Shown here: positions 6,840 through 12,792 of the stretch, one piece after another
Layout of the letters: every line of letters begins with the position of its first letter
How positions within the stretch are numbered: the stretch's first letter is position 1
Virus record (IMG/VR): IMGVR_UViG_3300042505_001542
Location: 1 to 25,027 of that record
Length of the DNA stretch: 25,027 bases
Direction: 5' to 3' (one strand)
DNA from: a virus
Program-made: the position numbers and the translations under genes
Notes under the pieces: generated by a model
Told to the model about the DNA's origin: nothing
The model's database searches: none
Seen by the model: only the letters and a program-made list of their open reading frames with translations

Positions 6840-6920
6840 ATGGTAAGGTCGAAATTTACTTACCATGTGGCAAAACCAATGGTGGCGAGGCTTTTGGCGA
6901 TTATCTAGGTAATGGTAAGT
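6840..6920. repeat. ATGGTAAG iteron cluster
   Basis: ATGGTAAG occurs at 6840-6847 and 6912-6919, and inverted (CTTACCAT) at 6859-6866. The inner pair forms an 8-bp inverted repeat with an 11-base spacer. The same octamer recurs inverted at 11412-11419. It lies in the non-coding gap 6734-7048, which is AT-rich on its right side (6920-6970). This is the layout of initiator-binding sites. Confidence 0.45.
6852..6895. repeat. Bipartite repeat, copy 1
   Basis: Box A AAATTTACTTACCATGT (6852-6868) and box B TGGTGGCG(A)GGCTTT (6880-6894) recur in the same order and orientation at 11405-11459, with one mismatch in box B. The spacer is 11 bases here and 23 there. The two copies bracket the helicase and regulator module. 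Confidence 0.6.
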
Positions 6921-6994
6921 CGTTTATGATTATAGCTAAAGCTAAAGAAAGAGCAAAGATTATAGATAGAGGGCCGGCCATTTTTCTGGAGCAT

Positions 6995-7008
6995 TTGCAT
7001 AAATGCAA
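6995..7008. promoter_or_regulatory. Operator-like palindrome beside the helicase terminator
   Basis: TTGCATAAATGCAA matches the TTGCA-N4-TGCA pattern and is almost self-complementary. No convincing TAnnTTTG box lies next to it on either strand, so it may be an auxiliary site that supports looping between 6753/6785 and 10087. Confidence 0.4.
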
Positions 7009-7031
7009 AAGCCCCGGCAATTTGCCAGGGC
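7007..7031 (-). terminator. Terminator after the helicase operon
   Basis: On the minus strand GCCC-(T)-GGC pairs with GCC-(G)-GGGC around a five-base loop and runs into TTTT. It lies about 75 bases beyond the helicase stop and behind a larger hairpin. It separates the early operon from the one starting at 6733. Confidence 0.55.
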
Positions 7032-7048
7032 CTTCTCGGTTGTGGTGG

Positions 7049-7107
7049 TGATAACTGTGGCTTTGTGCAAGTCCGAAAATGGACCAGCACAAAGCCATTA
7101 GTTATCA
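7049..7107. other. Large hairpin starting at the helicase stop codon
   Basis: Arms 7049-7068 and 7087-7107 pair as TGATAACT + TGGCTTTGTGC, 19 base pairs with one small internal mismatch. The 18-base loop contains a second pairing GTCC/GGAC. One end overlaps the helicase TGA. It lacks a T tract, so it is not a standard terminator. It could stabilise the mRNA end, bind a protein, or be a cruciform or origin element next to the helicase gene. Confidence 0.6.
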
Positions 7108-8526
7108 AAAGTCACTTTCCAGCTCATCCAGATCAATGCCGGTCTGGTGGCCTTTCGCTTTATCGGCCTTGGCTCTGGCCAGTTGCGCCAGCAGCTCGTT
7201 CTGGTCGCTTACTCGGTTGGCTCCATCGGTTATCTGCTTCACCATGTAGGCTTTCACAGAGTTTCCATTTATGTAGCTGGAGCGCTTCTGAAAACCATGT
7301 TTTCGTAGCAGCCCGCCTAGTCGTTTGTCGCTCAGGTTCCTAAACACTTGCTCTTCCTTCATCAAATGGGCCAGCATCATGGTGGCCGTCATTCGGTTGC
7401 TGTTGCTTTCTGGTCCGTCCACAGCCTCATTCCATGGCCTGAAATGCTGCAGCAGCAGGCCTTCTTCTGTAAACTCTACGGCAAAGTGTTCCTTGTAGAG
7501 TTTCAGACTCTGCTCTTCATCATAGCCTATCCACCAGTTAAGATCCTTTCGCATGTAGTGCTGCATGGCCTCGGCCCATACATCGTGCTTGTTCACTTTT
7601 TCGTAGGCAGCCCAATCTATGCTGCTCAACTCAAACGGCATGAATCTTCTGGCACCGGTGGTGTCGGTAATAAAATCCGGCTCATTTACAGTGGCAATGA
7701 AACTGGCGCGGTGTGGCAGCACCATGTCCATGCGCTGGTATGGCAGTCTTATTTTCACGTCCGGGCAAGTAATGGCGTGCTTTATGGCATCGGCATCCTT
7801 CATGTTCATTCCCTTCAACATATCGTCCAGGTGAATCAGCCAATAAGTACCAATGGCTGCCAGGCAGTCTTTCTTGTGCGGGTCGAAATTGCCATCTGTT
7901 CGCACGTATTGGCTGCCTATGGCATCTTGAATAAGGTGCTCGATCCAAAAGCCTTTGCGCAGCCCTTGGTCGCCCACCAGAACCAGACAAACGTGGTTTT
8001 TGCAGTTGTGGTCCTCCAGCGCATTGGCCACGGTGGCCACCAGCCACTTGCGCAGGTAGGTTTCCCAATACTTGCGCTGCACTTCATTATACCACGGTGC
8101 CAGTTTAATGGTGTTGGCCAGTTGGTTTATGGCGCTGCCATCGTAGGCTTGGTATGGCAGTTTCTGCAGGTAGTCTTTGATCACATCGGTGCGCGGAGAA
8201 AAGTTACTTTCTATGGTTTCGTGCAAGTTGCCAACGGTGGTGCTCAAATAGGTTTTCTTTTCTTTCCAGGTGCCATCTTCCTTCTGCTCTTTGGTCAGAT
8301 ACCATTCATCGCGCAGCTGTCTTTTTATGGTGTTCAAATAGTAATTGTCCAACGGTTTCCAGGCGCTACCGGTCTTTTTCCGGTATTCGCTTACGTGTTT
8401 CACTTCGTTGTAACGAAATTCCCACTGCTCAGTTAGCCACTGCTCAATGCGCTGGCCTTTGGTCAATTGTGTTTCGCCATCTGCGGCAATGGCCGCAAAA
8501 TCGTCTAAGGTTTCTGGCAGGTTCAT
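7105..8526 (-). CDS. VirE-type replicative helicase (P-loop ATPase)
   Basis: The protein has 473 residues. A helical N-terminal region (1-175) precedes an ATPase core: Walker A region LVLVGDQGLRKG (181-192), Walker B YWLIHLDD (228-235), and HRASFIATVNEPDFI then TGARRF (272-295), the sensor and arginine-finger block typical of virulence-associated E proteins. Walker A is odd: GDQGLRKG has Arg where Gly is usual and Gly where Ser/Thr is usual. No primase domain is visible. The start at 8526 overlaps the previous TGA; a longer open frame upstream is shadow. It should unwind viral DNA in the cytoplasm. Confidence 0.85.
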   Translation of the reverse strand: MNLPETLDDFAAIAADGETQLTKGQRIEQWLTEQWEFRYNEVKHVSEYRKKTGSAWKPLDNYYLNTIKRQLRDEWYLTKEQKEDGTWKEKKTYLSTTVGNLHETIESNFSPRTDVIKDYLQKLPYQAYDGSAINQLANTIKLAPWYNEVQRKYWETYLRKWLVATVANALEDHNCKNHVCLVLVGDQGLRKGFWIEHLIQDAIGSQYVRTDGNFDPHKKDCLAAIGTYWLIHLDDMLKGMNMKDADAIKHAITCPDVKIRLPYQRMDMVLPHRASFIATVNEPDFITDTTGARRFMPFELSSIDWAAYEKVNKHDVWAEAMQHYMRKDLNWWIGYDEEQSLKLYKEHFAVEFTEEGLLLQHFRPWNEAVDGPESNSNRMTATMMLAHLMKEEQVFRNLSDKRLGGLLRKHGFQKRSSYINGNSVKAYMVKQITDGANRVSDQNELLAQLARAKADKAKGHQTGIDLDELESDF

Positions 8527-9002
8527 GCAGCTTCTTTCTGTTGTGTCTGTTGGTTGGTTCGGATATGCTCCAGCGCATTGGCATGTGCGCAGCCATATAT
8601 CAGCGCCATGCAAACGGCCTGCATGGTTGTAAGGTCTGGAAAGTAGCTGCGCCACTGTTGGGCATGGCCGCATATTATTATTTCATCGGTGCTCATATTG
8701 TCCAGTTCTTCATCGGTGTAGTTCAGTGGGTCTTTGGCTATGCAATTGCTTCGGAAACCCTGGTAAAGACCGGTGTACCAATCGGCCAGCTTGGTAGCTT
8801 CGCGCAGCAGTTGGTAGAAGGTATCAATGGCCTCGTTGCGTTGACTTATTCGCTCCTCCAGTTGCTCTTGCAGAATTATGGCCATGGCCGGTTGCTCTTT
8901 GCATTTTTGCTCGGTGGCCTGTTCATCCCACCGGTTCTGCTTTTCCACTTTGAATTTCATGGCCTTAATGGTTTCCGCGGCCTTGCGCTGTGTTGCTGTC
9001 AT
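8523..9002 (-). CDS. Unknown helical protein of the replication block
   Basis: The protein has 159 residues and is predominantly alpha-helical. It has a charged coiled-coil-like first half (KVEKQNRWDEQATEQKC, LQEQLEERISQRNEAI), a central YTDEELDNMSTDEII segment and a cysteine/histidine-rich end (AVCMALIYGCAHANALEH). No catalytic motif is seen. It is coupled to the helicase by an ATGA overlap, so a helicase loader or accessory factor is possible. No family recognised. Confidence 0.55.
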   Translation of the reverse strand: MTATQRKAAETIKAMKFKVEKQNRWDEQATEQKCKEQPAMAIILQEQLEERISQRNEAIDTFYQLLREATKLADWYTGLYQGFRSNCIAKDPLNYTDEELDNMSTDEIIICGHAQQWRSYFPDLTTMQAVCMALIYGCAHANALEHIRTNQQTQQKEAA

Positions 9003-9301
9003 ATCGTCAGCACCTTTTGCACTGGTTCAAACTCATCTTTGATGTTGCTGCACCTTTGCGCCATGTGTTTATTATACCGAAGTCTAAAAAGCGCGCACCA
9101 CGTTCCGCAGGTTACTCTTCGCGGTTGGTTGTCAGAAATTGGGCTTGGCTGCTGGCCGCCTATTGTTAGGCGGGTGTCAGGGTAAAGCACTTGCGTTACG
9201 CTTCCACCGGCAGCAAATGGGCAGGCCAGCGGTTGGCCGTCCTCGTTATGCAAGTAGTAATTAGGGTCTTCCTGGTTAAATCGTTTCAGTTTTAGGCTCA
9301 T
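8999..9301 (-). CDS. Unknown 100-residue protein with cysteines
   Basis: The start was placed at the ATG at 9301 (MSLKLKRFNQEDPNYYLHNE), which overlaps the TGA of the upstream gene. Cysteines occur at LACPF, CGTWC and QRCSN, possibly a zinc site. It has beta-like character with basic loops. Coupled on both sides. Function unknown. Confidence 0.5.
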   Translation of the reverse strand: MSLKLKRFNQEDPNYYLHNEDGQPLACPFAAGGSVTQVLYPDTRLTIGGQQPSPISDNQPRRVTCGTWCALFRLRYNKHMAQRCSNIKDEFEPVQKVLTI

Positions 9302-9528
9302 AGTGATTTCATTAGGTTGGTTTCTATTTTGGCTCTTTGGCGCAGAACATTTGCGGTAATGGTGTCGGGTTGAATTACTGCCCACGTAAAATGCAGCCTA
9401 CTGAGCACTGGCTGCTGATACTTGCCGCAGCAGTAGCATATACGGTAAACGGGCAGCTCCATGGCATCAAACTCCGTGAACCAATCGTGGCCCACCAGCA
9501 GGCATTTAGCTTTTTGTAAATAGGCCAT
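9298..9528 (-). CDS. DUF1660-like small zinc-finger protein
   Basis: The protein has 76 residues. KCLLVGHDWF followed by YRICYCCGKYQ gives C-x4-H ... C-x2-C, the pattern of small prophage proteins of the DUF1660 kind, which look like single zinc knuckles. The C-terminal part is basic. It probably binds nucleic acid or a protein early in infection. It overlaps its neighbours on both sides. Confidence 0.55.
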   Translation of the reverse strand: MAYLQKAKCLLVGHDWFTEFDAMELPVYRICYCCGKYQQPVLSRLHFTWAVIQPDTITANVLRQRAKIETNLMKSL

Positions 9529-9787
9529 GGGTAAGGTTGTTAAAGTGTGAGTTTATCTTCTGCACAATATCCCTTGCACCAACTATGAAGGTGTTGGCAT
9601 TGGGTCCGTCAAGTTGTTGCTTAACGGTGGCCAATGCTTCTGGCATTGGGCTGTGAAATACGGTAAGGGTGTAAACGTCTTTGGTGCCAAAAACGGTGGC
9701 CGTGGCCGTGCTTACATGGCTGAACAAGTAGAGCTTTTCACCGTCCTGCATGTAAATAGCCGTTTCTGAGGTTATGTGCGATTTCAT
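9506..9787 (-). CDS. Unknown 93-residue protein
   Basis: This is a soluble, beta-rich protein (MKSHITSETAIYMQDGEKLY; DVYTLTVFHSPM) with a C-terminal helix (ARDIVQKINSHFNNL). Second gene of the early leftward operon, coupled to the Cro-like gene by a 4-base overlap. No family recognised. Confidence 0.5.
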   Translation of the reverse strand: MKSHITSETAIYMQDGEKLYLFSHVSTATATVFGTKDVYTLTVFHSPMPEALATVKQQLDGPNANTFIVGARDIVQKINSHFNNLTHGLFTKS

Positions 9788-10023
9788 GGCTGCAGCTCTT
9801 TGCCGTTTGCATTAAGATGCAAATTCAGTTGTATTCTGAATTGTTCCTGCCAAATTTTAGGAATACTATTCTGGCGCAGCCATCGGTGAAATGTCTCCTT
9901 GCTTATTCCTAGCGCCACTATGCTTTCGCGCATTTGCCGCTTCTGGTCTTGGGTCAGCAGCGCATAGGCTTCTTTAAACGTGAATGATTCGGGCAATAAT
10001 GTAAGCCCTACGACTTTTGGCAT
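9784..10023 (-). CDS. Cro-like small HTH protein
   Basis: The protein has 79 residues. TFKEAYALLTQDQKRQMRES is followed by IVALGISKETFHRWLRQNSI (about 36-55), which reads as helix-turn-helix (LGISKETFHRWLR as turn and recognition helix). It is the first gene of the leftward early operon and faces the repressor gene across a shared operator region, the classic place for Cro. An autoregulator or early activator is likely. Confidence 0.6.
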   Translation of the reverse strand: MPKVVGLTLLPESFTFKEAYALLTQDQKRQMRESIVALGISKETFHRWLRQNSIPKIWQEQFRIQLNLHLNANGKELQP

Positions 10024-10068
10024 GATATTATACTGTTAGATTGGCACAACGGTTTAAAATGACATCGG

Positions 10069-10100
10069 CAAACATAAGTATATAAATTGCATATATGCAA
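10069..10100 (-). promoter_or_regulatory. Leftward early promoter with perfect TAnnTTTG box
   Basis: On the minus strand TATGTTTG (10069-10076) matches the Bacteroidota -7 consensus exactly. TTG (10098-10100) lies 21 bases upstream, slightly longer than usual. The -33 box is inside the palindrome 10087-10100, so the bound repressor would shut off the Cro-helicase operon. Confidence 0.6.
10087..10100. promoter_or_regulatory. Perfect 14-bp palindromic operator
   Basis: TTGCATATATGCAA is fully self-complementary and is the best member of the TTGCA-N4-TGCA set. It sits between the divergent Cro-like and repressor genes, over the leftward -33 box and near a weak rightward TATAAATTG box, so the repressor would control both directions including itself. 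Confidence 0.7.
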
Positions 10101-10128
10101 GTGGTGTATGCAAAAAAAAACACGAATC

Positions 10129-10698
10129 ATGAAAAATGTGTATGATTATTTCAATCCGGCCATGGTCGAGCTATTTGCCGTTGCCAAGTATGGAAGTATG
10201 GCCAAGTTCTTAGCGGCCACTGGTCGCGAAGCAAGCTGGTGGCACCGGAGCAAAAAAAAGGCAACCATCAAACTTCGCGATGTGGAGCAGTTGGCAGAAT
10301 CGCTAGACTGCCATCCGTGCGATTTTATGGAGGAAGGTCTTTCTGGCAATATGCTAGATCAGGAAAGAGCAGCTTACTCATCTGCAAGCGCGCTTATTTC
10401 AGACCGGATTCAGATTCTCATAACGACCAAGGCAGCAGGCAGTCAGGTTAGGTTTGCCGAGGCTGTCGGAATTGGCGAAAGTCAGGTTAGCAATATCACT
10501 ACCAAAAAACATGCGCCCGGTTTTCAAACGCTATCCAGAATAGTTGGTGCCTATCCAGACATAAACGCCAGGTGGTTGCTCACTGGTCACGGCAGCCCCA
10601 CGGCCTCTGATCGTGAAGATTCTACTTTACGCGATCTTCTGGAGAGTAAGGACGAGATAATAAGACTGCTGAAACTGCAACTTCAATCTAAATCGTAG
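10129..10698 (+). CDS. Tandem-HTH repressor (XRE/CI-like)
   Basis: The protein has 189 residues from the ATG at 10129; an in-frame ATG at 10108 would add seven residues. Two HTH modules are visible. The first (about 10-60) has GSMAKFLAATGREASWWHR then LRDVEQLAESLDCHPCDFM. The second (about 85-150) has QVRFAEAVGIGESQVSNITT and ends in INARWLLTGHG, the ending usual for Bacteroidota prophage repressors. The last 20 residues form a charged helix, probably for oligomerisation. There is no peptidase domain, so no LexA-like self-cleavage. It likely binds the TTGCA-N4-TGCA palindromes. Being one of only two plus-strand genes, it can stay on when the rest is off. Confidence 0.75.
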   Translation: MKNVYDYFNPAMVELFAVAKYGSMAKFLAATGREASWWHRSKKKATIKLRDVEQLAESLDCHPCDFMEEGLSGNMLDQERAAYSSASALISDRIQILITTKAAGSQVRFAEAVGIGESQVSNITTKKHAPGFQTLSRIVGAYPDINARWLLTGHGSPTASDREDSTLRDLLESKDEIIRLLKLQLQSKS

Positions 10699-10886
10699 CT
10701 GGTCAGCATATTAGCATCAATGTAGGCATCTAAGCATTGAGACTTTCCTATTTCATTGCAAAAATGCAGTAAATCAGTTGTATAGGTGTTGACATACTAT
10801 TAATTATAGACGTTTTCAAAACCATATATATATTGATAATCAATTAGTTACGGATAAGTAGGAAACATTTAATTAAAACTTGCCTC
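10699..10886 (+). promoter_or_regulatory. Intergenic leader region of the 10887 gene
   Basis: This is a 188-base AT-rich gap. It contains one operator-like palindrome (10756-10769) and the AT-rich stretch 10796-10850. A TTGACA is present at about 10789 but the expected Bacteroidota -7 box is not clear. No terminator hairpin or tRNA is seen. It probably holds the promoter for the 10887 gene. Confidence 0.4.
10756..10769. promoter_or_regulatory. Operator-like palindrome upstream of the 10887 gene
   Basis: TTGCAAAAATGCAG fits TTGCA-N4-TGCA. It lies 58 bases past the repressor stop and about 120 bases before the next plus-strand gene, which puts that gene under the same inferred control. Confidence 0.45.
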
Positions 10887-11405
10887 ATGCAGAAAATCGA
10901 GCTGATACATTACACGCCACCGCGCTATGATACGAGCTATACGAAGGACAAGCAATACCATGTTTTCTTAAACGATAAAACAATCTATTTCAAGAGCAGA
11001 AAAGCGTTACTGGCGTGGCTGGCAGACGTAAATAGGCAATTGAACACGCACGCGCATGCCCTTAATAGGCTAACTGGTGAACTGGCAATGGAATATAGAT
11101 ACTACTTTTTTCACATGGACCAGACGCAGCGCAACGTGCTGCAAAGTGAATTTGAGGGCCTAGATAGGTTATTTGGCCTTTTGGTGACGCGGAGCCAATC
11201 TGCTAACGGTAACTCATTCACTTTTGACCGGTTGCATAAGATCTGCGATACGATGCTGCGCATTGTGCAAACTCTGGACCTTCATCCGATGAATAAACTG
11301 GCCACGGTTCAGCGCTATCGGCTTGCTTCGCTGGAAATGACGATAAAAACGGCCAGAATGGCCATTGATACGCTACCGGATAAAAAACAAAATTTGAAAG
11401 TTTAA
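10887..11405 (+). CDS. Unknown 172-residue protein, second plus-strand gene
   Basis: It starts MQKIELIHYTPPRYDTSY. The N-terminal part is a small beta domain (QYHVFLNDKTIYFKSRKALL) that leads into a helical bundle (KALLAWLADVNRQLNTHAHA; later helices to 165). The layout of a strand pair followed by KALLAWLADVN recalls small Bacteroidota phage proteins of unknown role. No TM, no catalytic motif. It is expressed with or beside the repressor, so a maintenance or immunity function is plausible. Its stop codon overlaps the start of the second bipartite repeat. Confidence 0.6.
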   Translation: MQKIELIHYTPPRYDTSYTKDKQYHVFLNDKTIYFKSRKALLAWLADVNRQLNTHAHALNRLTGELAMEYRYYFFHMDQTQRNVLQSEFEGLDRLFGLLVTRSQSANGNSFTFDRLHKICDTMLRIVQTLDLHPMNKLATVQRYRLASLEMTIKTARMAIDTLPDKKQNLKV

Positions 11406-11459
11406 AATTTACTTACCATGTTACCAGAAAACGCTTAAACCCACTGGTGGCGCGGCTTT
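11405..11459. repeat. Bipartite repeat, copy 2
   Basis: Box A (11405-11421) is identical to 6852-6868, and box B (11445-11459) has one mismatch to 6880-6894. The spacer is 23 bases against 11 in copy 1. It fills most of the 152-base gap between the convergent genes ending at 11405 and 11558, and begins at the last base of the upstream stop codon. Confidence 0.6.
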
Positions 11460-11469
11460 CAGCGTGGTT

Positions 11470-11499
11470 GGTATGTAAAAAGGCAAGATTTCACATACC
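11470..11499. other. Small inverted repeat in the convergent gap
   Basis: GGTATGT (11470-11476) and ACATACC (11493-11499) form a 7-bp stem with a 16-base loop. It lies between two converging transcription units but has neither GC-rich arms nor a clear T tract, so it is a weak terminator candidate or part of the repeat-bound structure. Confidence 0.35.
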
Positions 11500-11557
11500 T
11501 AGACTTTAAAAGTTACATTTTTCAGTCAAAAGTAGCACTGGCCTTGGTTGGCAAGGT

Positions 11558-11827
11558 TTATCTGGTGTATTTCCACGCTACAAAAAGCAGCAGCAGAATG
11601 GCTGCCAAGGTCAGCAGCATGTAGTTCTTTACTATCCAGGTGAACGGCCCCGGCATCATTTGCCAGCTATAACTGCCGCCATCCTGCGCGCTGAGTTTCA
11701 TGATCATTTTGGGTGCCATGATAATGCTGGCGCGGGCCTCTGCCTCTGCCAGTGTTGGGTGCATGGAGCTGTGAAGCTGGCCAGCATCTATCCATGCCAG
11801 CTTGTAGGGTTCAATAACGCACTGCAT
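11558..11827 (-). CDS. Tail-anchored 89-residue membrane protein
   Basis: It has a soluble N-terminal part with a small alpha/beta look (PTLAEAEARASIIMAPKM) and a C-terminal membrane helix (about 68-86, NYMLLTLAAILLLLFVAW) ending in KYTR. It is the last gene of the long leftward array. Its ATG overlaps the stop of the gene before it (TAATG). Function unknown; the soluble part should face the cytoplasm or virion interior. Confidence 0.65.
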   Translation of the reverse strand: MQCVIEPYKLAWIDAGQLHSSMHPTLAEAEARASIIMAPKMIMKLSAQDGGSYSWQMMPGPFTWIVKNYMLLTLAAILLLLFVAWKYTR

Positions 11828-11934
11828 TACTTCATGTTCGGGTGCTTATCCAGATTCTTATCCAGATAGCCATGAACAAAATAGGCGGCAATTGCGCCAA
11901 TCAATGCCGCAAGGGCCAAGTTTTCGATTTTCAT
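11827..11934 (-). CDS. 35-residue membrane peptide
   Basis: ATG at 11934; sequence starts MKIENLALAALIGAIAAYFV and ends in a charged tail (YLDKNLDKHPNMK). One N-terminal membrane helix. The stop overlaps the next start by TAATG. It resembles small holin-like or virion membrane peptides in size only. Confidence 0.5.
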   Translation of the reverse strand: MKIENLALAALIGAIAAYFVHGYLDKNLDKHPNMK

Positions 11935-11938
11935 TGTA

Positions 11939-12070
11939 TTATGGTTTATTGTGAAACGATTGTGTGTGCTCTTTCATAAACTGCTTATCCATCCACCGTG
12001 TCAGAAAATACGAAACAATGGTGCTGATGATCACGGTGATCACTATGAGCTGTATCTGTTGCCTGTTCAT
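11939..12070 (-). CDS. 43-residue membrane peptide
   Basis: ATG at 12070; MNRQQIQLIVITVIISTIVS begins a single membrane helix (about 6-23), followed by a basic, His-containing tail. It lies five bases after the LRAT-like gene and four before the next start. A short helix plus charged tail would suit a holin accessory or minor virion membrane protein. Confidence 0.5.
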   Translation of the reverse strand: MNRQQIQLIVITVIISTIVSYFLTRWMDKQFMKEHTQSFHNKP

Positions 12071-12075
12071 TGGTA

Positions 12076-12474
12076 TTAGAGTATTTTGATTGCTTTAAGT
12101 AGCACAACAACGGCCAGCACATATAAAATTGCTTTTCTCGGCTCCTTCATCCCGGTGCCGTTGCGTGCCATACTGTGCGCCCACTTTTCGCAATTGTTCA
12201 TTAATATATTAAAATCATCATTTGCCTTATTGCCAAAGTGCGCGAGCATTTCTTGGGTGCTACTTCCACTAAGCACTGTTTTTTCGCTGCCTTGCAGTTC
12301 TCTTTTTTCCAAAAACATTTTTAACGAAATAATACTAGCGCCACCGCCACCGCAACTGCTATGCTGTGCTATCAGCTCTGCTCCTGTGGTGTTATCTATT
12401 ACAATTCCGTAATGCCGGAAAAGCGGATTCCCAAGCATTTGCCGCCAAATAATATCGCCATTTTGCAATTTCAT
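12076..12474 (-). CDS. LRAT/NlpC-P60-like cysteine hydrolase with C-terminal membrane anchor
   Basis: The protein has 132 residues. NGDIIW near the start, RHYGIVID with His21, and NNCEKWAH with Cys95 follow the order of the LRAT (H-rev107) fold: H-box first and NCEHF-like box last, the permuted form of NlpC/P60. A membrane helix closes the protein (about 115-130). LRAT-type enzymes transfer or cleave acyl chains of phospholipids, and bacterial relatives cleave amide bonds. Tail-anchored in a membrane, it could remodel lipid during virion entry or assembly, or cut cell-wall peptides. The motifs are seen; the substrate is inferred. The EKW in place of EHF is a deviation. Confidence 0.7.
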   Translation of the reverse strand: MKLQNGDIIWRQMLGNPLFRHYGIVIDNTTGAELIAQHSSCGGGGASIISLKMFLEKRELQGSEKTVLSGSSTQEMLAHFGNKANDDFNILMNNCEKWAHSMARNGTGMKEPRKAILYVLAVVVLLKAIKIL

Positions 12475-12668
12475 CGGTATGGTATTAGATCATTCAGCAC
12501 CTGCTGGCGTGCTGCGCAGCCGCATTGTGGCGTTTTCTTGGCTCCAAAGAATGCGGCAAGGTTGGCCACGCTATCGCCAAGGCCTTTGCTGCCGTTACTT
12601 GTCTTATCGTAGTGGGCGGCCAGTAGCAGCAATGCCACTACCAGCGCCAATACGGTCCATCGGTTCAT
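12471..12668 (-). CDS. 65-residue membrane protein with CGC-x2-R-x3-LN motif
   Basis: It has an N-terminal membrane helix (about 4-19, WTVLALVVALLLLAAH), a polar linker, then CGCAARQQVLNDLIPY at the end. The Cys-Gly-Cys, Arg and LN-x2-IPY pattern resembles a motif at the ends of other small phage proteins I have seen, but I cannot name a function. Four-base overlap with the LRAT-like gene. Confidence 0.6.
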   Translation of the reverse strand: MNRWTVLALVVALLLLAAHYDKTSNGSKGLGDSVANLAAFFGAKKTPQCGCAARQQVLNDLIPYR

Positions 12669-12669
12669 C

Positions 12670-12774
12670 TTAGCCGATACGTTGCATAGCGAAGATCGCT
12701 AGGCAAGCAGCCAGAAAAACAACTACAAAACTGCGAACGTCTGCCGCTGTAGGTTTCATTTCTTCGGTTGTCAT
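12670..12774 (-). CDS. 34-residue membrane peptide
   Basis: ATG at 12774; MTTEEMKPTAADVRSFVVVF leads into one membrane helix (about 14-30) and ends MQRIG. It fills the gap between the polyvalent gene ending at 12793 and the next start at 12668, one base away from that ATG. Function unknown. Confidence 0.5.
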   Translation of the reverse strand: MTTEEMKPTAADVRSFVVVFLAACLAIFAMQRIG

Positions 12775-12792
12775 GGTATTTGGGTTTTAAGA

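Noticed and set aside
7348-8436. 362-residue plus-strand frame opposite the helicase
   Set aside because: Composition (Val/Phe/His/Gln-rich) is that of an antisense shadow, with no motif and no promoter.
8527-8673. Longer N-terminus for the helicase
   Set aside because: The extra 49 residues are a shadow of the upstream 159-residue gene; the ATG at 8526 overlaps its stop in the usual way.
9811-9828. TTTGCAT-TAAG-ATGCAAA palindrome within the Cro-like gene
   Set aside because: Spacing is six rather than four between the TTGCA and TGCAA halves and it is coding; it may be a weak internal site but was not counted.
10789-10813. TTGACA ... TATAGA as a sigma-70 promoter
   Set aside because: The likely host group uses TTG/TAnnTTTG promoters, and the spacing is not decisive.
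10021-10886. dif-like Xer site for integration
   Set aside because: AT-rich stretches at 10070-10100 and 10796-10850 do not show the two inverted 11-bp arms of dif; a computed search would be needed.
6852-11459. 11/23-base spacers in the bipartite repeat resembling recombination signal 12/23 spacers
   Set aside because: The boxes bear no resemblance to RAG or Transib signals and no such transposase is present; a one-turn spacing difference is enough to explain it.
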